Shown: positions 1-7,656 of the stretch, in pieces
Layout: every line of letters starts with the position of its first letter
Numbering within the stretch: position 1 is the stretch's first letter
Source: an uncultured Kiritimatiellota bacterium
GTDB taxonomy: Bacteria > Verrucomicrobiota > Kiritimatiellia > RFP12 > UBA1067
Assembly: GCA_934667425.1 (NCBI GenBank)
Contig: CAKULV010000013.1
Span: 1 to 63,308, forward strand
Length of the DNA: 63,308 bases
Reading direction: 5' to 3'
Made by a program: the position numbers and the translations under genes
The notes under the pieces: model-generated
What the model saw: only the letters and a program-made list of their open reading frames with translations
Databases searched by the model: none
What the model was told of the DNA's origin: nothing

Positions 1-1046
1 ACGTTCTGCGGCGGCAGCCGCGTGTCGAGGCCGACGTTCCCGATCGCCTCGTCCAGGACGCGGCGCGGCGCGGCGCCCGCCGCCTCGGGCTTCGCCCAGC
101 CCTGTACCCGGATCGTCACGTTCGTGTGGTAGTAGTTTTCGAGGTCGCGCCAGGCGCTCCAGCTGATCCTTCTCGTCTCTCCCGCCGCGCTGGAGGCCGT
201 GAGGGTGAAGTTCGTCGGATCGACGGCCTGCGCAGCGTCCGGCGGCCGCACGTGCAGCGTCTTCACCGCAAGCGGCGTGCCGTCCCGCCGCACATAGGGC
301 TTCTGCCCTTCCGCCGGGGCTTCGGGATGCCAGCCGTCGTCCGGGATTTCGATGGCCTCGAAGGTGAAGAACAGCGGCTCCTCGCGATCGTCCGCGCGCG
401 ACGAGGTGTAGGTGTAGGCGACCTCGACCGTCGTCTTGCCGCCCTGCGGCGTGGGGGCGGCGCCCTCGACCAGCGAAAGAGCGAGCGCGTCGAGCGTGCG
501 GTAGGCCTGCACGGTCTCGGACCAGTCGCTGAAATAGGCGTCCTGCGTCGGGTCGGGGTCTTCATTCGGCGTGGGATACAGGCCCTCTCCGCGCCAGACG
601 GCATTGCACTGGCACCTCACGCGGAACTGGTAGTTCGTCCCGGGGCCGGCGTTGCGCGTCAACGTCACGCGGTCAAGGAACGGACCCGGAACGCCGTAGT
701 TCGAGGCAAACCGGCTCAGGCTGCTGCAGTTCCACCACGAGTCCCACTCGGTCGCGCCGCTCGCACGGGTGCGACAGTCGACGGCATAGTAGAAGTTGGT
801 CGGCACGTCCCGCCCGTCGATCACCCCGGGGTAGCCGTCGACGGGCCAGCGCACGCCGTCCCACTGGAGCACGATGCGCCTTCCGTCGTCCGACAGCGCG
901 GCCGCCACGTTCTGCGGCGTCGGATACGCGCCGGGATGATCCACCGTCGTGAACGTCTTCCCCGACGGCGCCGCCGCGACGGAAAGCGTGAAGAATGCCG
1001 CAATTAGGGCAAGCGAGAAAGGCCACGCATCCTTAAGTCTGTGCAT
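1..1046 (-). CDS. Secreted protein of unknown function, C-terminus off the left edge
   Basis: The minus strand is open from an ATG at 1046 to the window edge with no stop, about 348 codons. The start is chosen because GGAG lies 6 nt upstream; an in-frame ATG at 1058 has no ribosome site. The protein opens with a classic signal peptide: MHRLKDAW, a hydrophobic stretch, then AAAPSG. The mature part is rich in W, T, N and paired C residues (NCSS near residue 100, RCQCNAVW near 140). It looks like beta-sandwich extracellular protein, possibly with fibronectin-type or discoidin-like modules. No catalytic motif is seen. Function unknown. Export is well supported; the domain guess is weak. Confidence 0.75.
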   Translation of the reverse strand, partial: MHRLKDAWPFSLALIAAFFTLSVAAAPSGKTFTTVDHPGAYPTPQNVAAALSDDGRRIVLQWDGVRWPVDGYPGVIDGRDVPTNFYYAVDCRTRASGATEWDSWWNCSSLSRFASNYGVPGPFLDRVTLTRNAGPGTNYQFRVRCQCNAVWRGEGLYPTPNEDPDPTQDAYFSDWSETVQAYRTLDALALSLVEGAAPTPQGGKTTVEVAYTYTSSRADDREEPLFFTFEAIEIPDDGWHPEAPAEGQKPYVRRDGTPLAVKTLHVRPPDAAQAVDPTNFTLTASSAAGETRRISWSAWRDLENYYHTNVTIRVQGWAKPEAAGAAPRRVLDEAIGNVGLDTRLPPQN

Positions 1047-1107
1047 GATGGTCTCCATGTCTTGTGCTGTGCAGAAATCATGTAAAGCAAGCCAAACTTT
1101 GGCGCGT

Positions 1108-1113
1108 AGTATA
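1108..1113 (-). promoter_or_regulatory. Extended -10 element for the secreted protein at the left edge
   Basis: Read on the minus strand, a T-run ending in TTTGG is followed by TATACT, about 60 nt before the ATG at 1046. It fits the TGG-TATAAT pattern seen before many genes here. No convincing -35 box is visible. Confidence 0.5.
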
Positions 1114-1203
1114 CCAAAAAAATTTATGGGATGCACAAGGAGCCCCCATTTCCTTTTGGTGGGGTAAAAGTGGTGGGGGTTCTCGTTTGGGCTGGTCTAT
1201 GCT

Positions 1204-1255
1204 CCGGCAATAATTGCCGGCGGGAACGCCTAAAATCCCACCGTTTTGGTATAAT
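1204..1255 (+). promoter_or_regulatory. Palindrome plus extended -10, predicted leaderless promoter
   Basis: CCGGCAATAATTGCCGG at 1204-1220 is a perfect palindrome around a central A. It is followed at 1250-1255 by TATAAT preceded by TTTTGG. The ATG at 1263 lies 7 nt after the hexamer, so transcription should begin at about the start codon. The palindrome could be an operator, which is inference. Confidence 0.6.
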
Positions 1256-1262
1256 GCCCGAC

Positions 1263-2831
1263 ATGAAACCGATCGCAACCAACATCGCAGACTTCGAGGC
1301 CCTGCGCAAGGAAGGTCTTCTCTATGTGGACAAGACCGCGCACCTGCACCGGCTCATCACCAAGCCGGGCAGCACGTTCTTCTTCTGTGCGCGGCCGCGC
1401 CGGTTCGGGAAGTCGCTGAGCGTGACGACGCTGAAGTCGATCTTCCTCGGCCACCGGGAGTTCTTCGACGGCCTCGCGATCGCGGAGACCGACTACGACT
1501 GGAAGCCCCACGCCGTAATCCACTTCAACTGGGGCGGCGTGGACGTCGCGGACATCGAGACGTTCAAGGAGTCGTTCGCGGACGCCGTGCGGGACGCGCT
1601 CGTGGCGAGCGGCTATGCCTATGACGCAAATGCCCAGCCCTCGACCAACCTTGCGCGGGCGATTGACTATTTCTATGCGAAGGACGGCGTGGGGCCGGCG
1701 ATCCTGATCGACGAGTACGACGACCCGGTGGCGAAGGCGCTCGCGGACGTGGATCTCGCCGAGAGGATACGCACTCGCCTTTCGACGATGTACGCGCAGT
1801 TCAAGGACAACTCTGGCAAGATCCGCTTCCTCTACATCACGGGCGTGTCGAAGTTCACGAAGCTATCGGTCTTCTCGGCGCTCTCCAGCCTGAACGACAT
1901 CTCCTTCGAGACGGCCTACGCCGCGCTCTACGGCTACACCGAGGAGGAGCTGGACGCGAACTTCGAGGGGTACTTCCGCGCACGGGCCGACCTGATGGGC
2001 ATTTCCTACGAGGCGTTCCGCGAGCGGCTGAAGTTCTGGTACAACGGCTACCGCTTCGGGAAGGTCTGTCCGACGCGCGTCTACAACCCCGTCTCGGTCG
2101 CGCTCGCGCTGACTTCCGACATCCCGGAGTTCTCCCCCACCTGGACGTCGACGGGCCGCGCCTCGACGCTGATGAACTACATCAGGCGGGATGGCGCACT
2201 CGAGATCGACCCCGACCGCGAGACCTTCGCCGGCGAATCTGACTTCGACGTCGCAGACCTCTCTCACATCCAGCCCGTCGGCCTCCTCTACCAGACGGGC
2301 TACCTCACGATCGCCGACTACTCCTACGGACTGTACACGCTGCGCGTCCCCGACGAGGAGGTGCGGCAGGACCTCGCGGCGCTCCTCGCGGGCGCCTACG
2401 CGGGGAGGGACGCGCAGTGGTCGGCCTCGCTCGGCGTCAAGCTGCGCTCCGGCCAGTTCGGCGCGTTCTTCGACGGCCTCAGGGCCCTCTACTCGAAGCT
2501 GCCCTACGGCCCGCGCGAGGGCTTCGAGCGGAAGAACGAGTTCTCGTACACGCGCCCCCTCTGCATGCTCCTCGCCGCCCAGGGGTTCCGGTACGACCCG
2601 GAGGCCGCGCAGACGCAGGGCCGCGGCGACCTGGTCGCGACCCACCCCTGCGGCGTATACATCTTCGAGCTCAAGGTGGACGACACCGCCGCCGACGCCC
2701 TCGCCCAGATCCGCGAGAGGCGCTACGCCGAGCCGTACCGGGCGCAGGGGCTGCCCATCGTCGCCATCGGCCTCGCGTTCGACTCGAAGACGCGCCAGCT
2801 CGTCGACGCCGCCGCCGAGAGGATCCAGTAG
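1263..2831 (+). CDS. AAA-ATPase-like protein with C-terminal PD-(D/E)XK nuclease-like domain (DUF1703 type)
   Basis: The product has 522 residues from ATG 1263. This start is chosen because TATAAT ends 7 nt upstream and there is no Shine-Dalgarno site; an ATG at 1254 overlaps the -10 box. The N-terminal AAA-ATPase-like domain has the family's Walker A region RPRRFGKS (about residues 44-51) and a Walker B-like ILIDEYDDPV. The C-terminal domain keeps GDLVATHP and the FELKVDD strand of the PD-(D/E)XK superfamily. Such proteins occur in many copies in gut Bacteroidota, Verrucomicrobiota and relatives. Their physiological role is not established, and defence or mobile functions are only suspected. 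It stands alone, upstream of repeats. Confidence 0.9.
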   Translation: MKPIATNIADFEALRKEGLLYVDKTAHLHRLITKPGSTFFFCARPRRFGKSLSVTTLKSIFLGHREFFDGLAIAETDYDWKPHAVIHFNWGGVDVADIETFKESFADAVRDALVASGYAYDANAQPSTNLARAIDYFYAKDGVGPAILIDEYDDPVAKALADVDLAERIRTRLSTMYAQFKDNSGKIRFLYITGVSKFTKLSVFSALSSLNDISFETAYAALYGYTEEELDANFEGYFRARADLMGISYEAFRERLKFWYNGYRFGKVCPTRVYNPVSVALALTSDIPEFSPTWTSTGRASTLMNYIRRDGALEIDPDRETFAGESDFDVADLSHIQPVGLLYQTGYLTIADYSYGLYTLRVPDEEVRQDLAALLAGAYAGRDAQWSASLGVKLRSGQFGAFFDGLRALYSKLPYGPREGFERKNEFSYTRPLCMLLAAQGFRYDPEAAQTQGRGDLVATHPCGVYIFELKVDDTAADALAQIRERRYAEPYRAQGLPIVAIGLAFDSKTRQLVDAAAERIQ

Positions 2832-2872
2832 GGCCAGATCGGCGGAACTGTCCATCCCAACCCGATGCATAC

Positions 2873-2996
2873 GGGAGGGACGCGCTCCTGCGCGTCCGTT
2901 GCCCCACGCCGTTCTCGGTCGAGCGGGAGGGACGCGCTCCTGCGCGTCCGCCGCCCCACGCCGTTCCCGGTCGAGCGGGAGCTCGACCCTCCCGTT
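2873..2996. repeat. 52-bp tandem duplication followed by a hairpin
   Basis: Two near-identical 52-nt units occupy 2873-2924 and 2925-2976. Each starts GGGAGGGACGCGCTCCTG and ends CGGTCGAGC; they differ at only a few positions. The second runs into GGTCGAGCGGGAGCTCGACC, an 8-bp hairpin with a GGGA loop. The same hairpin recurs at about 12841-12860. The units contain internal palindromes (GGACGCG and CGCGTCC). Long frames crossing this region are composition artefacts. Confidence 0.85.
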
Positions 2997-3018
2997 GCCG
3001 GCCACAAATCAAACAATG

Positions 3019-3067
3019 ACCAAATGCAATCGCAAATCGTAAATCGTAAATCGCAAATCGCAAATCC
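3019..3067 (+). repeat. AAATCG-type intergenic repeat module
   Basis: After ATGCAATCGC come several near-tandem 9-mers of the form AAATCGTAA or AAATCGCAA. Similar modules lie at about 12290-12330, 12985-13022, 19903-19945, 32941-32975, 34375-34402, 36190-36240, 36525-36556 and 41236-41292, in both orientations. No gene is seen between 2832 and about 3097. Confidence 0.85.
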
Positions 3068-3097
3068 CCCCTCACCCTCTCAACCCTTTGTTTGTGG

Positions 3098-3103
3098 TAT
3101 AAT
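3098..3103 (+). promoter_or_regulatory. Extended -10 element of the DUF3791/DUF3990 cassette
   Basis: TTTGTGG is followed by TATAAT. Transcription would start near 3110. The first gene then begins either at a TTG at 3113 (leaderless, in frame) or at ATG 3176 after a leader of about 65 nt. Confidence 0.6.
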
Positions 3104-3175
3104 GCCCGTGATTTGAAAAAGCCAGTTCCAGTCCTGAATGCCGCCCATGGTAGCGCCGACAGTGGATGTAGCAGA

Positions 3176-3433
3176 ATGCCATACATCCCCGCAAGGTCTG
3201 TACGCGACCGCCAGGCCTACCGAAAAGTGCGCCTTGCAATTGCCGCCATTGATGGCGGCGCAAAATTGCTTGGCATACCATCTGACGAAATGCATGATCG
3301 GCTTAAGCGTCAAGGACTGATTCACAACAGGCTTTTTGCCGACTACGACCTTCTTCATACCCAAAGCGAGAAGTGGGTCATTCAGGATACGGTAGAGACT
3401 CTTCTGAACTGGGAAGGACAGGCTCGCAAATGA
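3176..3433 (+). CDS. DUF3791-type small protein, first copy (possible antitoxin)
   Basis: The product has 85 residues from ATG 3176; an in-frame TTG at 3113 is an alternative start. The C-terminal half has the DUF3791 signature: a helix with MHDRLKRQGLIHNRL, then YDLLHTQSEKWVIQDTVETL and a final LNWEG. It is the first gene of three joined by 4-nt ATGA overlaps. DUF3791 proteins commonly sit next to DUF3990 genes, and one suggestion is that they neutralise them. That role is inference from context. The composition is clearly less GC-rich than the flanking ATPase gene, consistent with transfer. Confidence 0.75.
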   Translation: MPYIPARSVRDRQAYRKVRLAIAAIDGGAKLLGIPSDEMHDRLKRQGLIHNRLFADYDLLHTQSEKWVIQDTVETLLNWEGQARK

Positions 3434-3924
3434 GACTCTATCACGGATCTTATGTGGAAGTCAGTACACCAAATGTCATGTTTGGGCGCAAGGATGTTGA
3501 TTTTGGGCAGGGTTTCTATCTGACGCGCCTTCGTGGACAGGCCGGCAAATGGGCAAAGCTTCTTGCTGGGCGTAAGCCAGATCGTGTTCCGGTATTGAAC
3601 GTCTATGTTCTTGATGAAACGGCAATCCGCAACTCTGGATTTCGCTATAAGGTCTTTGAAAAATATGACCTTGAGTGGCTATATTATGTTGTTGATTGTC
3701 GAAATGGCGGACGGCTTCAGCGGGACTACGACATGGTAGAAGGTGGCGTGGCTAATGATAACGTCATCGATACGGTAGAGGATTTTGAGAATGGAGTGAT
3801 TACGGCGACACAAGCACTTGGACAATTGCAATTCAAGAAGGTGAATCATCAGCTGTGCATCCACAGTCAGAAGATCATAAATGCGCATTTGCGCTTCTTG
3901 GGAAGCGAGGTGTTGTCCGAATGA
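3430..3924 (+). CDS. DUF3990 protein, predicted ADP-ribosyltransferase-fold (possible toxin)
   Basis: The product has 164 residues from ATG 3430, overlapping the previous stop as ATGA. The start LYHGS and the block DFGQGFYLT near residue 30 match DUF3990 and resemble the first two motifs of the ART superfamily (H/R in strand 1, G-x-G-F-Y-x-T in strand 2). A later acidic residue would complete the catalytic triad, but I cannot assign it with confidence. It is flanked on both sides by DUF3791 genes, the arrangement expected for a toxin with two antitoxins. Family membership is well supported. Toxicity and ADP-ribosylation are inference. Confidence 0.8.
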   Translation: MRLYHGSYVEVSTPNVMFGRKDVDFGQGFYLTRLRGQAGKWAKLLAGRKPDRVPVLNVYVLDETAIRNSGFRYKVFEKYDLEWLYYVVDCRNGGRLQRDYDMVEGGVANDNVIDTVEDFENGVITATQALGQLQFKKVNHQLCIHSQKIINAHLRFLGSEVLSE

Positions 3925-4151
3925 GAGATAGTGTCTTGATAAGGAAAAAGGCCAACATTGCCATGTTGCTTGCCAAGAGGCTAAAAATTACGCCTGAACA
4001 GGCAATAGATGTTCTCTACGGATCAGAAACGAACCGTATTTTGACCGAGAGGCAGTGCGGTCTTCACCTAATGAGCAATCTTGCCATTGTGAAGGACTGG
4101 ATGGAAGAGATGGGGCATCCCACTACTGGCCAGGGAGGAAGGGTTCAGTGA
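3921..4151 (+). CDS. DUF3791-type small protein, second copy (possible second antitoxin)
   Basis: The product has 76 residues from ATG 3921, overlapping the DUF3990 stop by ATGA. It keeps the other common DUF3791 pattern: LAKRLKITPEQAIDVLYGSE, then a helix ending SNLAIVKDWMEEM. It differs clearly from the first copy, so this is not a recent duplication. Its own stop overlaps the GTG of the next, much larger gene (GTGA at 4148-4151). The cassette is therefore translationally coupled to the polysaccharide locus. Confidence 0.75.
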   Translation: MRDSVLIRKKANIAMLLAKRLKITPEQAIDVLYGSETNRILTERQCGLHLMSNLAIVKDWMEEMGHPTTGQGGRVQ

Positions 4152-6565
4152 CCGGGGCGGAATTGGAGACGATGCTGGAGCGAGATGAGCTTGCGTTCCT
4201 CGGCGCGGGGTCGCGCCGGGAGTGCCATGCGATTCCCGGCACGAGCCTCTGCCTCAAGTGCTACCGCGACGAAGCGTCCGCCCCGAACGCCACCGTCGCC
4301 CGCGAGATCCGCCGCTACCGCCACGACGAAAGGCGCAGCGCCTGCTGCCGCGAATACCGCTACTGGCAGAAGCTGAAGTCCGCCCTGCCGCCGTACGTCT
4401 TCGCGGCGTTCCCGGACACGATGGAGCAGATCCTCCTACCGAATCGCGGCTGGGCCGTCGTGGAGACCCGTGTGCAGAATGCGGACGGCACCCCGTGCGA
4501 ACGGTTTTCCCTCGCCTACCGCGCCGCCGATGACGCTACGAAGGCGAAGCTGCTAAAGGAGTTCTGGCTGCTCGTCGGGGCGTTCGCCGCATATGCCGTG
4601 AGGTTCTACGACACGCAAAACATCGTAGTCCAGCAACTCGGCAGCGGAGACTTCCGCCTCCGCGTCGTGGATTTCGAGCCTGCCGCGCGAACGCTGATAC
4701 CGATCGATTCCATGTGCAACGCCATCGTACGCGGCAAGGTCATCCGCCGCGCCAAACGCTACCTCGCCTCGCACTGCGGAGTCAAGGCGAAGTACCGGGG
4801 GCTGTCTCCGCGCTTGCGCCGCAAGTGGGATCGTCTTATCGCAACGGATGGGGCCAAGCTCGGCCTCACAGACTGCAGGGCGTTCCTCGAGAACAAGCTC
4901 GTCAACGACATCTTCTACGAGGGGATGTTCAAGGGCCGCCCCTGCATCGTAAAGTGCTCTCACATCGCACCATGGTCAATTGGAAACGAATTTCGTCTTT
5001 TGCAATGCTTGTGGAAGATTGCTCCCGATGTCGTAGTTGAGCCTTTTGCCTACCACGAAGGGCCAATGGCTTTTGTCGTCGAGGAGAAGCTTCCAGGCAT
5101 GACCTTCAAGGAGTTTTGCCTGAATCCGCGTATCGACTGTCGTCCTTTAGCCGATACAACAGCAAAAGATTTCATGTCTATTGCAAATGCGTTGAAAACG
5201 ACACGAATCGTTCATAGGGATTTGGGCAATCTTGAGAACTATCTTCTGGGAGAAAACGGTCATTGGAAGATCATTGATCTTCAGTTTGCGGTTGACAGGC
5301 GATTTGGAGTAGTGGATCCGTGGCTCAAAAGAAACGTTAGATATCACTTCTTAGTCCTATCTGGCGAACGCTGGAAATATGGGGCGTGTTGGAATGATGT
5401 CTATTACCTACATTGCGCACTCAAACGCTATATACCTTTAACCCCCCAGAAACAGGCGACTTTGGATGCGCTTGCGGCGATGATACCGAAGATGTCTTAC
5501 AGCATTAATTTTTCTTGGGGTGATTCATTTGTACTGTCTCTTTGCAAATGTTCGTTGAAATTTAAAAAGGTGTTCTCAAACTGCGGCACGAGACGGCATA
5601 AATCCTACCAATGGCGACTTTCCCGTTTTCAATATAAAAAATACCCGTATGATATCGTTGAAACCATTGCACGGGTTTCAATAATAGTTCCAGTCTACAA
5701 GGTTGAACCATATTTGCCCCAGTGCGTCGAATCTCTTCTACATCAGTCGATGAACGAGATTGAGGTAGTGCTTGTCGATGACGGGTCTCCAGATGGCTGT
5801 CCCGAAATCTGCGACCACTATGCAGACCGAGATTCGCGAGTAAAAGTCATTCACAAGAAAAATGGCGGGCTTTCATCTGCTCGCAACGTTGGCCTTGAAT
5901 ATGCGTCTGCGCCCTATGTGATGTTTTGTGATGGTGATGACTATCTTTCCAGAGATGCCTGTGAAAAACTGTATGCGTCTGCCACTGGGAACAATGCAGA
6001 TGTGGCATGTTGCGGTGTTAATTTAGTTTGGGAATCTGGGGACAAGACTGAAAAGAAATGGCGGAAGAAGTTGCAACGTTATTTCACTTTGCCTAATATT
6101 GAATCCCGAGAAGTTGGTGAATTTGAGTTTTCCCGTCTTGCAGTTACTGTGCCTACTAAACTTTTCAAAAGGGAGATTTTGAAAACTGAATCCATCCGCT
6201 TCCCTGAAGGATATTATCACGAGGACGAGGTCTTTCATAGGCTATATATGAATGTCGCGAAACGCATCGCATATGTCAACGAGAAACTCTACTCGTATCG
6301 GCAGAGACCCAGCAGTATTATGACATCGCAGGATCCTGATTTCAGAATAAGGCGCGACTCTGACTATTTTCGCGGGTATGCGATAGTTGCAAGAAGACTG
6401 ACCAGTAGGAAGCGTATGAGAATGCTCAAAACAATCTGCGAACATCGCTACAAAGGATTAATGAAAGTATATCGCGATGCACGACAAGCGCAGATACTGG
6501 AAAAAGCATTTAGGCATACCATGCGTACTTTCAAGGTTGCAGGGGATGACAATGAATATGTGTAA
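4148..6565 (+). CDS. Three-part fusion: YrbL-like domain, second kinase-like domain, GT2 glycosyltransferase
   Basis: The product has 805 residues from GTG 4148, chosen for the GTGA overlap; upstream in-frame codons lie inside the previous gene. Residues 1 to about 230 resemble the YrbL kinase-like family (LGAGSRRECHAI, LCLKCYRDE, then RVVDFEP). Residues about 235-480 are a second kinase-like fold with IVHRDLGNLENYLL and WKIIDLQFAVD, similar to the HRD and D-x-Q features of WaaP/KdkA-like lipopolysaccharide kinases. From about residue 530 there is a GT2 transferase: VSIIVPVYKVEPYL, VLVDDGSPDG and the acidic motif FCDGDDYL. Base composition drops sharply near 4970, inside the second kinase domain. 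Likely role: decorating a surface glycan. Confidence 0.75.
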   Translation: MTGAELETMLERDELAFLGAGSRRECHAIPGTSLCLKCYRDEASAPNATVAREIRRYRHDERRSACCREYRYWQKLKSALPPYVFAAFPDTMEQILLPNRGWAVVETRVQNADGTPCERFSLAYRAADDATKAKLLKEFWLLVGAFAAYAVRFYDTQNIVVQQLGSGDFRLRVVDFEPAARTLIPIDSMCNAIVRGKVIRRAKRYLASHCGVKAKYRGLSPRLRRKWDRLIATDGAKLGLTDCRAFLENKLVNDIFYEGMFKGRPCIVKCSHIAPWSIGNEFRLLQCLWKIAPDVVVEPFAYHEGPMAFVVEEKLPGMTFKEFCLNPRIDCRPLADTTAKDFMSIANALKTTRIVHRDLGNLENYLLGENGHWKIIDLQFAVDRRFGVVDPWLKRNVRYHFLVLSGERWKYGACWNDVYYLHCALKRYIPLTPQKQATLDALAAMIPKMSYSINFSWGDSFVLSLCKCSLKFKKVFSNCGTRRHKSYQWRLSRFQYKKYPYDIVETIARVSIIVPVYKVEPYLPQCVESLLHQSMNEIEVVLVDDGSPDGCPEICDHYADRDSRVKVIHKKNGGLSSARNVGLEYASAPYVMFCDGDDYLSRDACEKLYASATGNNADVACCGVNLVWESGDKTEKKWRKKLQRYFTLPNIESREVGEFEFSRLAVTVPTKLFKREILKTESIRFPEGYYHEDEVFHRLYMNVAKRIAYVNEKLYSYRQRPSSIMTSQDPDFRIRRDSDYFRGYAIVARRLTSRKRMRMLKTICEHRYKGLMKVYRDARQAQILEKAFRHTMRTFKVAGDDNEYV

Positions 6566-7649
6566 TAATAAGATTCACAAAGTTCTGTTGTTTGGGATTC
6601 CGATGTCAATTTGCAACCTCCGCTGCCATTATTGCTATCTAGCACAGCGCGAAGAGTGCTATCAAGGCGTACAACCAAAAATGAAGTACTCTCCAAGCGA
6701 TTTTGCCAAAGCATTTTCAAAAGCGCGCATGGGAGGAAAGTGCTATATGAATTTTTGCGCGGATGGCGAGACCCTTCTAACACATAACCTTGATCAGTAT
6801 ATTAAGGCGTTGGTTGAAGAAGGTCATTACGCTGAAATTGTCACAAACATGACTGTCACACCAATGCTTGAGAAGATTTTTTCATGGAATAAAGAACTTC
6901 TGCAACAGGTGGAATTCAAATGTTCGTTCCATTATCTTGAACTTAAGCGGAAGCATATGTTAGGACTGTTTGCTTCTAATGTAAAGAAAGCGTGGGATGC
7001 TGGGGCATCGGCCACAATAGAGCTTACCTCTGATGACGAACTAATTCCCTTGCTTGACGAAGTAAAGGAATTCTCCATTGCGCATTTTGGCGCTCTTCCG
7101 CATATTTCGATAGCGCGTGATGACAAATCTCCATTGATTTCATATTTAACCAAGCTCCCTATTAGCGAATATGATAAAGTCTGGAGTGCGTTTGATTCAG
7201 AGTTTTGGCAATTTAAGAAGACCATTTTCGGTAAGAAACAGACCGATTTCTGCTATGCGGGTTCCTGGTCTTCACATGTCAACATGGCAACGGGTTGTGC
7301 TACATGTTGTTATGGGCACATAAAACTTGGGGATGTGATCGCTCATCCAGAATTGCCATTCCCCGAACGCCCGATAGGCCGCTGCCCAATTGCGCATTGC
7401 TACAACGGTCATGCGCTGATGTCTATTGGACTCATCCCAAAGAAATACGAGACCAGATACGGGGACATTCGCGATCGAGTTAGAACGGATGGAACGCATT
7501 GGCTTAATGACAAGTTGCACAGATTTTTCAATACTCGGCTTATTGAATCGAACAAAGAAATGTCCGATTTTGAGAAATTAGTTACACCAATCGAGAACTG
7601 GACCTACAGGCAAAAGAATAAATTTCTGCGCCATTTTGTCCATAAGTAA
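6552..7649 (+). CDS. Radical SAM protein of the polysaccharide locus
   Basis: The product has 365 residues. ATG 6552 is preferred over 6546 and 6558 because AGGGG lies 6 nt upstream. It overlaps the previous gene by 14 nt. CNLRCHYC near residue 20 is the CxxxCxxC cluster motif of radical SAM enzymes, followed by a GE-like segment (FCADGETLL). Cysteines in the C-terminal third (DFCYAGSW, GCATCCYGH, CPIAHC) look like an auxiliary SPASM-like cluster region. The substrate is unknown; embedded among glycosyl- and acyltransferases, it may modify a sugar or a lipid-linked intermediate, which is inference. Low-GC codon use matches its neighbours. Confidence 0.85.
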   Translation: MNMCNNKIHKVLLFGIPMSICNLRCHYCYLAQREECYQGVQPKMKYSPSDFAKAFSKARMGGKCYMNFCADGETLLTHNLDQYIKALVEEGHYAEIVTNMTVTPMLEKIFSWNKELLQQVEFKCSFHYLELKRKHMLGLFASNVKKAWDAGASATIELTSDDELIPLLDEVKEFSIAHFGALPHISIARDDKSPLISYLTKLPISEYDKVWSAFDSEFWQFKKTIFGKKQTDFCYAGSWSSHVNMATGCATCCYGHIKLGDVIAHPELPFPERPIGRCPIAHCYNGHALMSIGLIPKKYETRYGDIRDRVRTDGTHWLNDKLHRFFNTRLIESNKEMSDFEKLVTPIENWTYRQKNKFLRHFVHK

Positions 7650-7656
7650 TTATACA

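Noticed and set aside
126..1007. Long plus-strand open frame of 293 codons
   Set aside because: Rich in R, G, A and P with no domain. The opposite strand has a better gene with signal peptide and ribosome site, so this is a high-GC shadow.
1863..3005. 380-codon minus-strand frame across the ATPase gene and repeats
   Set aside because: Lies antisense to conserved DUF1703 motifs, runs into non-coding tandem repeats and has the composition of a shadow frame.
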